From NCBI GenBank assembly GCA_019120475.1, contig DWVA01000182.1:1-5122 (forward strand): a DNA stretch of 5,122 nt, written 5' to 3'. A program made the translations under genes and the position numbers. The notes under the pieces are model-generated. The model saw only the letters and a list, made by a program, of their open reading frames with translations. It was not told the DNA's origin and did not search any database. Positions 1-5,122 of this stretch are shown here, in pieces (positions within the stretch are counted from its first letter, which is position 1; each line of letters begins with the position of its first letter). This stretch comes from Candidatus Blautia intestinipullorum (GTDB taxonomy: Bacteria > Bacillota > Clostridia > Lachnospirales > Lachnospiraceae).

Positions 1-2
1 TC

Positions 3-245
3 TTTACCGTTTCTGTCCTGATCCCCGACAAGCCCGGCGAGCTGGTACGGGTAGCCTCTATCATCGCGGATAACCAGGGCAACGTGATCAAGCTGGATCA
101 TAACCAGTTTGTGACCACCAACCGAAACGCCGCGGTGGAGCTTAAGGTAACAATGGAAGCTTATGGAACAGAACACAAGAACCAGATTGTAAAAGCTCTG
201 GAGGACGCGGGCTGCAAGCCGAAGGTTATCCGGGCGAGTCTTTAG
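3..245 (+). CDS. ilvA: Threonine ammonia-lyase, C-terminal ACT domain (5' end outside window)
   Basis: Only the last 80 residues and the TAG stop are in the window; the reading frame is open to the left edge. The visible part is one ACT-type regulatory domain: it opens with a beta strand FTVSVLIPDKPGEL, continues with helix VRVASIIAD, then NVIKLDHNQF, a second strand AAVELKVTMEAYG, and helix KNQIVKALEDAGCKPKVI. The 'IPDKPGEL...N.I.LDHNQ...VELKVTMET.G..H...I..AL...G' pattern is what I know from the C-terminus of clostridial threonine ammonia-lyases (PLP enzymes turning threonine into 2-oxobutanoate and ammonia, the entry to isoleucine synthesis or threonine catabolism). The catalytic PLP domain would lie upstream and is not seen, so the biosynthetic or catabolic role cannot be decided and another ACT-tailed enzyme is possible. 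The gene is followed within 20 bases by a strong terminator, so it is the last gene of its transcript. Confidence 0.78.
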   Translation, partial: FTVSVLIPDKPGELVRVASIIADNQGNVIKLDHNQFVTTNRNAAVELKVTMEAYGTEHKNQIVKALEDAGCKPKVIRASL

Positions 246-256
246 AAGACATAAAT

Positions 257-309
257 AAAAGGAGCGTTTCCGTTATCTTCATAAGGAGATGACAGAAACG
301 CTCTTTTTT
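257..309. terminator. Bidirectional Rho-independent terminator between convergent genes
   Basis: Arms GAGCGTTTC (262-270) and GAAACGCTC (295-303) pair perfectly. After one C-A mismatch (271/294), a second stem, 272-280 with 285-293, closes on an ATAA tetraloop and includes two G-T wobbles. On the + strand the hairpin is followed by T6 (304-309). Read from the - strand it is followed by TTTTATTTAT, from the A-rich 251-260. It therefore can serve both the ACT-domain gene and the - strand DUF362 gene that ends at 345. Confidence 0.9.
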
Positions 310-344
310 CCTGGCAGATATTTCGCTTTACAAAAGCCCGGCTT

Positions 345-1454
345 TTATTTTACTTCGACCAGCTCATATTCGTCGCTTCCGAGTCCGATCTTTTTGGCGT
401 GTTCGATGCAGCTTCTCCAGTTCGTTGTGGGGAACATTGCGCCAAAGTGATCGTGGCCTTCGTGATCCGCCTCAGAAAGACAGGTGTTTGAGATTACCGG
501 CTGGGCGTTTACCGCGTCGGCGCAGGCAACGTCCAGGGCAACGGGATCGAAGGAAGCAAAAAATCCAACGTCCGGCACAATAGCCGCGTCGTTTTCCGGA
601 TGGCAGTCGCAGTAAGGAGATACGTCGATCACAAGGTTAATATAAAAAGCAGGGCGCCCGTCTACAACAGCCTTCGTACACTCTGCAATCTTACAGTTCA
701 GGACGTCGTTGGACTCGTCGGAAGCCGGAAGAACAGCGTCTTTCGGACAGACTCCGATGCATCTTCCGCAGCCTACGCATTTGTCGTGGTTGATAGCCGC
801 CTTATTATCAGTAAATTCCGGCGCTCCGTGGGCGCAGATCTTTTCGCAGCGGTGGCAGCCGATGCAGAGCTCCTGGTCTACATGAGGCTTTCCTGCGCTG
901 TGCATTTCCATTTTTCCGGCCCGGGAACCGCAGCCCATGCCGATGTTTTTCATTGTGCCGCCAAAACCGGTGCACTCATGGCCTTTGAAATGAGCCAGGG
1001 AAATGAAAACGTCAGCGTCCATAATGGCGCGTCCGATCTTTGCCTCCTTCACATATTCACCTCCCTCAACGGGAACATAGGCTTCATCGGTACCTTTCAG
1101 ACCGTCTCCGATCAGAATATGGCATCCGGTAGAAAAGGGAGAATAGCCGTTGACATAGGCGCTTTCGATATGATCCAGAGCGTTTTTGCGCCCGCCTACA
1201 TATAAAGTATTGCAGTCCGTCAGGAAAGGCTTGCCGCCCAGCTCCTTTACTACATCGGCGACGGCCTTCGCATAGTTAGGACGGAGATAGGCAAGGTTGC
1301 CTGGTTCACCGAAATGGATCTTGATGGCTGTATATTTTCCGTCAAAATCAATGTTTCCGATGCCGGCTTTTTTAATCAGACGTTTTAATTTATTGAGAAG
1401 CCCGTCCTCAAAACCGGTGCGCATAGTGGTATAGTAAACTTTTGATTTTTCCAT
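345..1454 (-). CDS. DUF362 domain protein with two [4Fe-4S] ferredoxin-type clusters
   Basis: A 369-residue soluble protein without signal peptide or membrane segment. Residues about 1-185 and 255-330 carry DUF362 landmarks: KIHFGEPGN (45-53), the ISLAHFKGHECTGFGG stretch (151-166), KNIGMGCGSRAGK (169-181) and SFDPVALD (301-308). Between them sits a bacterial ferredoxin-like insert with two CX2CX2CX3C motifs: C197/C200/C203/C207 and C226/C229/C232/C236. Only the second is followed by the usual proline (CPKDA); the first reads CAHGAP. More cysteines occur at 254, 259, 282, 284, 311 and 325. Proteins of this type are usually annotated only as '4Fe-4S binding protein'; an electron-transfer role is inferred from the clusters, and no substrate can be named. 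The start is secure: AGGAGGA lies six bases upstream of the ATG, in front of a good promoter. It is a single-gene unit, convergent with the ACT-domain gene and divergent from the BMP-fusion gene. Confidence 0.9.
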   Translation of the reverse strand: MEKSKVYYTTMRTGFEDGLLNKLKRLIKKAGIGNIDFDGKYTAIKIHFGEPGNLAYLRPNYAKAVADVVKELGGKPFLTDCNTLYVGGRKNALDHIESAYVNGYSPFSTGCHILIGDGLKGTDEAYVPVEGGEYVKEAKIGRAIMDADVFISLAHFKGHECTGFGGTMKNIGMGCGSRAGKMEMHSAGKPHVDQELCIGCHRCEKICAHGAPEFTDNKAAINHDKCVGCGRCIGVCPKDAVLPASDESNDVLNCKIAECTKAVVDGRPAFYINLVIDVSPYCDCHPENDAAIVPDVGFFASFDPVALDVACADAVNAQPVISNTCLSEADHEGHDHFGAMFPTTNWRSCIEHAKKIGLGSDEYELVEVK

Positions 1455-1460
1455 GGAAGA

Positions 1461-1467
1461 TCCTCCT
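1461..1467 (-). promoter_or_regulatory. Ribosome binding site of the DUF362 gene
   Basis: On the - strand this reads AGGAGGA, six bases before the ATG at 1454. It fixes that start codon. Confidence 0.85.
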
Positions 1468-1488
1468 TCGTTTTCTTATATTATAAAA

Positions 1489-1517
1489 ATGATACTCTAT
1501 ATGGAGAAAATTGGCAA
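1489..1517 (-). promoter_or_regulatory. Sigma-A-type promoter of the DUF362 gene
   Basis: On the - strand TTGCCA (1517-1512) is separated by exactly 17 bases from TATCAT (1494-1489); each box matches consensus in five of six positions. Transcription would start near 1482, giving a leader of roughly 28 bases that includes the AGGAGGA site. A second hexamer TATAAT (1485-1480) lies just downstream but has only a poor -35 partner (TTCTCC) at 17 bases. Predicted from sequence only. Confidence 0.7.
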
Positions 1518-1609
1518 GAAGCGATTTTGGAACGGATCGGCTTCGGGATACTGACACGGATGTTCTGCAAAATGCCGAGAAATCAGATGATTTTTCATGG
1601 AATTTTGTC

Positions 1610-1638
1610 TTGCGTCCCGGTTTGTGGTAGGGTATATT
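1610..1638 (+). promoter_or_regulatory. Candidate promoter of the BMP-fusion / phosphoesterase operon
   Basis: TTGCGT (1610-1615), a 17-base spacer, then TATATT (1633-1638), which would start transcription near 1645, about 58 bases before the start codon. The -35 box is weak (three of six). An alternative is TTGAAA (1643-1648) with TAGAAA (1666-1671), also at 17 bases. Some promoter is expected here because the upstream gene is divergent, but which pair is used cannot be settled by eye. Confidence 0.4.
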
Positions 1639-1687
1639 GGACTTGAAATATATGATTCAGAAGGATAGAAATGAAAATAAAAAAATA

Positions 1688-1693
1688 AGGAGG
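1688..1693 (+). promoter_or_regulatory. Ribosome binding site that selects a GTG start
   Basis: AGGAGG ends nine bases before the GTG at 1703 and fifteen before the in-frame ATG at 1709. Normal spacing favours GTG as the true initiation codon. The ATG would add or remove only two residues, with a weak AAAGGG (1698-1703) as its alternative site. Confidence 0.65.
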
Positions 1694-1702
1694 ATTTAAA
1701 GG

Positions 1703-3619
1703 GTGCATATGTCGTTGGAGGATTATAACAAAGCATACAAAGCCGGGAAAAAAGATTATCAGGCGAGACTTCTCAGAGGAGAACAGCCTACTTTAAAAGT
1801 GCTGGACGATATTCTTCCGCCCAGAGGCTCTTATTCGGAGGTTCCCCTGGGACTGGTGCAGATTCCCATTGACCAGATCGTCGGAACAAAAACAGGGGGA
1901 AGGAGCAGCGCCTTTGCGGGGAATTTTATGCCCATATTAAGAGAGGATACGGAGTTTGCGTATAAATGGGCGTCCTTAAGCGAAAGTCATCTGAATGAAG
2001 GCATCCGTGATCCAATTAAAGCTTACGAGTATATGAATAAATTTTATGTGGAGGAAGGCAATAAACGGGTAAGCGTCCTGAAATATTATGACGCCGTTTC
2101 TGTTCCGGGAAATGTGACCAGAATCCTGCCTCCGAAAACAGACGAAAAAGAAAACAAGATTTATTATGAGTTCGTGGACTTTTACGAGCTTTCCAAGGTA
2201 AACTATATCTGGTTTACAAAGCTGGGAAGTTTTGCGAAACTCCAGAATCTTCTGGGGAAAGAGCCGGACGAGGTATGGACGGACGAGGACAAACTTACTT
2301 TCAGCTCCGTCTATACAAGATTTGCGGCGGAATTCGAGGCGGCGGGAGGAAAGAAGCTTTCGATTACCCCGGGGGATGCTTTTCTGGCCTTCCTTACCGT
2401 ATACGGATACAAGAATATCTGTGAAAAGACAGCCGGAGAGATGAAGACTATGGTGGCGAAAAGCTGGGAAGAATTCCATCTTCTGGAACATGATGACGAG
2501 ATCGATCTGAAGATGGATCCTACAAAGGAAAAGAAGCCGCTTCTTACAAGACTGCTTCCGCTCAGTTCCCCGAAACTGAAGATTGCTTTTCTGTATGTAA
2601 AGACGCCGTCCTCTTCAGCCTGGACTTATGCCCATGAACTGGGCAGGCTCCACCTGGAACAGACTTTCCCTGATGAAGTCACTACTCTCTGCTATGAGAA
2701 TCTGACTTCCGATCTGGTGGAAAAAGCCATACAGGACGCGATCAGCAAGGGCTGCAACATTATTTTTACCACTTCGCCGGAGTTTGTCCAGGGAAGCGTA
2801 CAGGCGGCCATCGATCATCCGGACGTCCGGATACTGAACTGCTCTTTGAATACCTCCCACAGATATATCCGGACATATTATGCCAGAATGCACGAGGCGA
2901 AATTCCTGATGGGAGCCATAGCGGGAGCAATGTCGGAAAACGGCCGTCTGGCATATATCGCGGACTATCCTCTTTTTGGAACGATCGCCAATATCAACGC
3001 CTTTGCCCTGGGGGCAAGGATGATCAACCCGCGATCAAAAGTATATCTGGAATGGTCCACGCTGAAGGACGCAGATCTTGGAAAAGTGATGGACAGTATT
3101 TATGAAAAGGGTGTTTCCATTGTATCCGGAAGAGATATGGTCATACCGGAAGACGCTTCCCGGTACTTCGGCCTGTATCGGCTGGAAAACAGCACTCCTC
3201 ATAATCTTGCCATGCCTTTGTGGCACTGGGGTAAATTCTACGAACAGCTTATCCGTACGATCATGGACGGAACATGGAAATACGACGACAGCAGCGCGGA
3301 GAAAAAAGCCATCAACTACTGGTGGGGAATGTCCGCGGGAGTGGTGGATGTGATCTGCTCCCAGAACCTTCCCATTGGCACCAAGCGTCTGGTGGATCTT
3401 TTAAAGGATACTATCGGAAGAGGAGAATTCAATCCGTTTTCCGGCATTCTGTATTCTCAGAACGGAGTGGTGCAGGAGGATCCGGGACGGAGCCTGCCTC
3501 CGGAGGAAATCATAAAAATGAACTGGCTTGCTGAAAATATCATCGGTTCTATTCCTGAGACAAAAGAATTGAAGGAACAGGCGAAACCGGTAATGCTCCA
3601 GCAGGGAATAGAAAAATAA
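1703..3619 (+). CDS. Cytoplasmic BMP-family ligand-binding protein with ParB-like N-terminal region
   Basis: 638 residues from a GTG start. There is no signal peptide, lipobox or membrane segment, so unlike ordinary BMP substrate-binding lipoproteins it should stay in the cytoplasm. Residues about 292-617 form a full BMP (PnrA/Med-type) fold: KLKIAFLYVK (291-300), SAWTYAHELGR (305-315), GCNIIFTTSPEF (350-361), EAKFLMGAIAGAM (398-410), GRLAYIADYP (414-423), INAFALGARMINP (431-443), WHWGKFYEQL (507-516), DGTWK (522-526), GVVD (546-549), FNPFSG (576-581), and MNWLAENIIGSIP near the end. Residues about 52-141 resemble the ParB/sulfiredoxin-like fold: IPIDQIVG (54-61), IRDPIKAYE (101-109), then FYVEEGNKRVSVLKYY (114-129), where EGNKRV takes the place of the ParB 'SGHRR' signature. 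Residues 155-285 are of unassigned character. The related BMP proteins bind nucleosides or purines, so an intracellular purine-sensing role is plausible but inferred; the ParB-like call is from pattern alone. It is the first gene of a pair with the phosphoesterase 17 bases downstream. Confidence 0.82.
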   Translation: MHMSLEDYNKAYKAGKKDYQARLLRGEQPTLKVLDDILPPRGSYSEVPLGLVQIPIDQIVGTKTGGRSSAFAGNFMPILREDTEFAYKWASLSESHLNEGIRDPIKAYEYMNKFYVEEGNKRVSVLKYYDAVSVPGNVTRILPPKTDEKENKIYYEFVDFYELSKVNYIWFTKLGSFAKLQNLLGKEPDEVWTDEDKLTFSSVYTRFAAEFEAAGGKKLSITPGDAFLAFLTVYGYKNICEKTAGEMKTMVAKSWEEFHLLEHDDEIDLKMDPTKEKKPLLTRLLPLSSPKLKIAFLYVKTPSSSAWTYAHELGRLHLEQTFPDEVTTLCYENLTSDLVEKAIQDAISKGCNIIFTTSPEFVQGSVQAAIDHPDVRILNCSLNTSHRYIRTYYARMHEAKFLMGAIAGAMSENGRLAYIADYPLFGTIANINAFALGARMINPRSKVYLEWSTLKDADLGKVMDSIYEKGVSIVSGRDMVIPEDASRYFGLYRLENSTPHNLAMPLWHWGKFYEQLIRTIMDGTWKYDDSSAEKKAINYWWGMSAGVVDVICSQNLPIGTKRLVDLLKDTIGRGEFNPFSGILYSQNGVVQEDPGRSLPPEEIIKMNWLAENIIGSIPETKELKEQAKPVMLQQGIEK

Positions 3620-3636
3620 AGGGGACTCCGGAATTT

Positions 3637-4269
3637 ATGAAAATACTTGCAATCGCAGATGAAGAGTCAAAATATCTGTGGGATTACTTTGAAAAAAGCA
3701 AGCTGGAGGGGATTGATCTGATCATCTCCTGCGGTGATCTGGATCCCAGATATCTCTCTTTTCTTGCCACGTTTACTTCGGCGCCTGTGTTGTATGTCCA
3801 TGGAAATCATGACGATAAATATGAAAGGATCCCTCCGGAGGGCTGTATCTGTATAGACGACCGGATTTACGTTTATGAAGGTGTGCGGATCCTGGGCCTG
3901 GGAGGGTCCATGCGATATAAACCGGGCAATTATCAGTTTACGGAACGGGAGATGAAAAAAAGAGTCAGAAAGCTTTGGCCAAAGCTGTGGTTCCGCGGCG
4001 GATTTGACATTCTGGTAACTCACGCGCCCGCCTACAGTCTGAACGACGGAAGGGACCTTCCGCACCAGGGATTTAAGATTTTCCTGAAGCTTCTGGATAA
4101 ATACCGTCCGAAATATTTCCTTCACGGACATGTGCATATGAGCTACGGCAGGAATCATAAACGGTATGATAAATATCAGGATACCAACATCATCAATGCG
4201 TATGAACGGTGTATTTTTGAATTTGACACAGAAGAAGACGAAAAAAAAGAAGTGCTGGGGCAGGAATAA
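3637..4269 (+). CDS. Calcineurin-like metallophosphoesterase (YfcE/MJ0936-like)
   Basis: 210 residues, the normal size for a compact single-domain metallophosphoesterase. The metal-site motifs occur in order: D8 in strand MKILAIAD, GD at 33-34 (CGDL), GNHD at 56-59, TH at 128-129 (VTHAP) and HGHVH at 163-167. The exception is motif I, normally DxH, which here is D8-E9-E10, so a glutamate takes the position of the metal-binding histidine. The family hydrolyses phosphomono- or diesters with two metal ions; no substrate can be assigned from sequence. The protein is soluble and ends in an acidic/lysine-rich tail (residues 197-210). The ATG follows the upstream stop by 17 bases with an AAAGGGG purine run about 12 bases before it, a longer than ideal spacing that suggests translation partly coupled to the BMP-fusion gene. 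Shared transcription with that gene is likely, and the pair ends at the hairpin at 4290-4323. Confidence 0.88.
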   Translation: MKILAIADEESKYLWDYFEKSKLEGIDLIISCGDLDPRYLSFLATFTSAPVLYVHGNHDDKYERIPPEGCICIDDRIYVYEGVRILGLGGSMRYKPGNYQFTEREMKKRVRKLWPKLWFRGGFDILVTHAPAYSLNDGRDLPHQGFKIFLKLLDKYRPKYFLHGHVHMSYGRNHKRYDKYQDTNIINAYERCIFEFDTEEDEKKEVLGQE

Positions 4270-4289
4270 TAAGCGAAAATTCAGGAAGA

Positions 4290-4323
4290 AAAAGATGTCA
4301 AGAAAAAACACTTGACATCTTTT
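4290..4323 (+). terminator. Intrinsic terminator after the metallophosphoesterase gene
   Basis: A perfect 13-bp inverted repeat: the left arm runs 4290-4302 (AAAAGATGTCAAG) and the right arm 4311-4323 (CTTGACATCTTTT), with an 8-base A-rich loop. The lower stem pairs A4 with T4, so the uninterrupted T run is only four bases plus a mixed TCTGTTAT tail. This makes it a moderate rather than strong terminator. The right arm also contains the -35 box of the next promoter. Confidence 0.72.
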
Positions 4324-4340
4324 CTGTTATAAGGTATGAT
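4312..4340 (+). promoter_or_regulatory. Near-consensus sigma-A promoter of the ylxM-ffh operon
   Basis: TTGACA (4312-4317), a 17-base spacer, then TATGAT (4335-4340): a perfect -35 box and a -10 box matching five of six. Transcription should start around 4346-4348. That is only about 11-13 bases before the ylxM ATG, so the ribosome binding site would lie at the very 5' end of the mRNA. The strength of the promoter fits an essential housekeeping operon. Confidence 0.85.
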
Positions 4341-4344
4341 ACCC

Positions 4345-4352
4345 AAGGTGGT
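4345..4352 (+). promoter_or_regulatory. Ribosome binding site of ylxM
   Basis: AAGGTGGT differs from AAGGAGGT at one base and stands six bases before the ATG at 4359. It overlaps the predicted transcription start, which may trim part of it. Confidence 0.6.
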
Positions 4353-4358
4353 CAGCAG

Positions 4359-4682
4359 ATGGAGAAGTTTGTAGAACAGACATTGTTGTATGATTTTTAC
4401 GGGGAGCTTTTGACAGAGCGCCAGCAGCAGATATACGAAAGTGTGGTGCTGGAGGATTATTCCCTGAGTGAAGTGGCAGAGGAGCTTGGCATCAGCCGTC
4501 AGGGAGTGCACGATATGATCAAAAGGTGCAACCATACCCTGGAGGAATACGAGGGAAAGCTCCATTTAGTCGAAAAATTTATCCGGATCAGAGATCAGAT
4601 ACGAAGGATCCGCCAGCTTGCCGACGCATGTCAGGCGCAGGAGATCACGGATATTTCCAATGAGATATTAGAGGAGTTATAG
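4359..4682 (+). CDS. ylxM: YlxM family HTH protein of the SRP operon
   Basis: 107 residues, the usual length for the YlxM/UPF0122 family. The N-terminal half matches the family and resembles region 4 of sigma factors: LLYDFYGELLTERQQQIY (residues 9-26), then a helix-turn-helix at about 34-56 with YSLSEVAEELGISRQGVHDM, the second helix being SRQGVHDMIKRC. The rest (60-107) is charged, probably helical, and has no recognisable motif. In Firmicutes ylxM sits directly before ffh, and the YlxM protein has been linked to modulation of SRP assembly or activity. Here the stop codon is three bases from the ffh start, and the ffh ribosome binding site lies inside the last ylxM codons, so the two are co-transcribed and probably translationally coupled. 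Transcription should come from the promoter at 4312-4340. Confidence 0.93.
   Translation: MEKFVEQTLLYDFYGELLTERQQQIYESVVLEDYSLSEVAEELGISRQGVHDMIKRCNHTLEEYEGKLHLVEKFIRIRDQIRRIRQLADACQAQEITDISNEILEEL
4671..4676 (+). promoter_or_regulatory. Ribosome binding site of ffh, inside the end of ylxM
   Basis: GAGGAG lies nine bases before the ATG at 4686, within the last codons of ylxM (Glu-Glu). It supports that ffh start and tight coupling of the two genes. Confidence 0.75.
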
Positions 4683-4685
4683 AGA

Positions 4686-5122
4686 ATGGCGTTTGAAAGC
4701 TTGACGGAAAAATTACAGAATGTATTTAAAAAGCTGAGAAGCAAAGGCCGTCTGACAGAGGATGACGTAAAAACAGCTCTCAAGGAAGTTAAGATGGCGC
4801 TGCTTGAGGCGGACGTAAACTTCAAGGTAGTGAAGCAGTTTACAAAAGCCGTCCAGGAACGCGCTGTGGGACAGGATGTGATGAGCGGACTGAATCCCGG
4901 TCAGATGGTGATCAAGATCGTAAACGAAGAATTGGTAAATCTGATGGGAAGCGAGACGACGGAGCTTCCTATTAAACCGGGAAACGACATTACCGTTCTT
5001 ATGATGGCCGGACTTCAGGGAGCCGGTAAGACGACTACTGTAGCCAAACTGGCGGGCAAACTGAAATCCAAGGGCAAACGTCCTCTTCTTGTTGCCTGCG
5101 ACGTATACCGTCCGGCGGCGAT
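4686..5122 (+). CDS. ffh: Signal recognition particle protein Ffh (SRP54), 3' end outside window
   Basis: The first 145 residues are visible; the gene runs off the right edge (full proteins are about 450 residues). The N-terminal helical bundle (N domain, about 1-90) starts MAFESLTEKLQNVFKKL and includes GRLTEDDVKTALKEVKMALLEADV (21-44), a hallmark of SRP54-type proteins. The GTPase (G) domain begins near 100: the P-loop G1 motif GLQGAGKTT is at 109-117, followed by the DVYRPAA segment at 139-145 of the SRP GTPase family. GLQGAGKTT with DVYRPAA, and no long acidic N-terminal extension, points to Ffh rather than its receptor FtsY. With 4.5S/scRNA, Ffh binds signal sequences on nascent chains via its C-terminal M domain (not in the window) and delivers ribosomes to FtsY at the membrane. 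It is the second gene of the ylxM-ffh operon. Confidence 0.97.
   Translation, partial: MAFESLTEKLQNVFKKLRSKGRLTEDDVKTALKEVKMALLEADVNFKVVKQFTKAVQERAVGQDVMSGLNPGQMVIKIVNEELVNLMGSETTELPIKPGNDITVLMMAGLQGAGKTTTVAKLAGKLKSKGKRPLLVACDVYRPAA

Noticed and set aside
332..346. Short inverted repeat AAAAGC-CCG-GCTTTT overlapping the stop of the DUF362 gene
   Set aside because: Only a six-base stem with a three-base loop and no following T run; the strong hairpin at 257-309 explains termination better.
600..1205. Long open frame on the + strand opposite the DUF362 gene
   Set aside because: Its protein has no recognisable motif, it has no ribosome binding site, and the opposite strand encodes a clear DUF362 / ferredoxin protein with intact motifs.
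1580..1593. Small palindrome AAATCA-GA-TGATTT in the divergent spacer
   Set aside because: Six-base arms in AT-rich DNA are expected by chance, and it is not positioned over either predicted promoter core.
1652..1699. Possible 15-codon leader peptide (MIQKDRNENKK...) before the BMP-fusion gene
   Set aside because: No ribosome binding site in front of its ATG, no run of a regulatory amino acid and no attenuator-like hairpin after it; likely chance in A-rich sequence.
1497..1736. Open frame of 79 codons on the - strand across the divergent spacer
   Set aside because: Low-complexity protein without family resemblance; it overlaps the start of the BMP-fusion gene and covers the DUF362 promoter.
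4241..4248. Run of eight A near the 3' end of the phosphoesterase gene as a programmed slippage site
   Set aside because: Slippage would change only the last few residues of a charged tail, there is no downstream stimulatory structure, and such runs are common in Lys/Glu-rich ends.
3667..4311. Long open frame of 214 codons opposite the metallophosphoesterase gene
   Set aside because: Phe-rich low-complexity shadow of the A-rich coding strand; the + strand frame carries all phosphoesterase motifs.

Overview
The window looks like chromosomal DNA from a low-to-mid GC Gram-positive anaerobe, most likely a Clostridia member of the Lachnospiraceae type. The reasons are strong AGGAGG ribosome binding sites, sigma-A-like promoters, Rho-independent terminators, the Firmicutes ylxM-ffh gene pair, a DUF362 double-[4Fe-4S] protein, and a cytoplasmic BMP-domain protein next to a small metallophosphoesterase. 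The taxon is inferred from protein style and gene order, not from a search. I see no mobile element, CRISPR array, tRNA or rRNA.

Layout. (1) Bases 1-245 hold the 3' end of a + strand gene whose product ends in an ACT domain, most likely threonine ammonia-lyase. (2) A long hairpin at 257-309 can terminate transcription from both directions and separates this gene from the convergent - strand gene. (3) The DUF362 / 4Fe-4S ferredoxin-type protein gene runs 1454 to 345 on the - strand and has its own well-formed promoter at 1489-1517. (4) The divergent spacer 1455-1702 holds that promoter, a weaker + strand promoter candidate and the ribosome binding site of the next gene. (5) Bases 1703-3619 encode a 638-residue soluble protein: a ParB/sulfiredoxin-like N-terminal region followed by a complete BMP (PnrA/Med-type) periplasmic-binding-protein fold, with no signal peptide. 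(6) Seventeen bases downstream, 3637-4269 encodes a calcineurin-like metallophosphoesterase whose usual DxH motif is DEE. (7) A perfect 13-bp inverted repeat at 4290-4323 ends this unit, and its 3' arm contains the TTGACA -35 box of a near-consensus promoter for the next operon. (8) ylxM (4359-4682) and ffh (from 4686, cut by the window edge) form a tight signal-recognition-particle operon.

How the genes relate. The ylxM-ffh pair is the housekeeping SRP protein-targeting operon. The BMP-fusion and phosphoesterase genes look like a two-gene operon; the fusion protein reads as an intracellular small-ligand (possibly nucleoside or purine) sensor, and the phosphoesterase may act on a related nucleotide or phosphoester, but that link is inference. 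The most distinctive content is the ParB-like/BMP fusion, the altered metal-site motif of its partner, and the nested terminator-promoter in front of ylxM.
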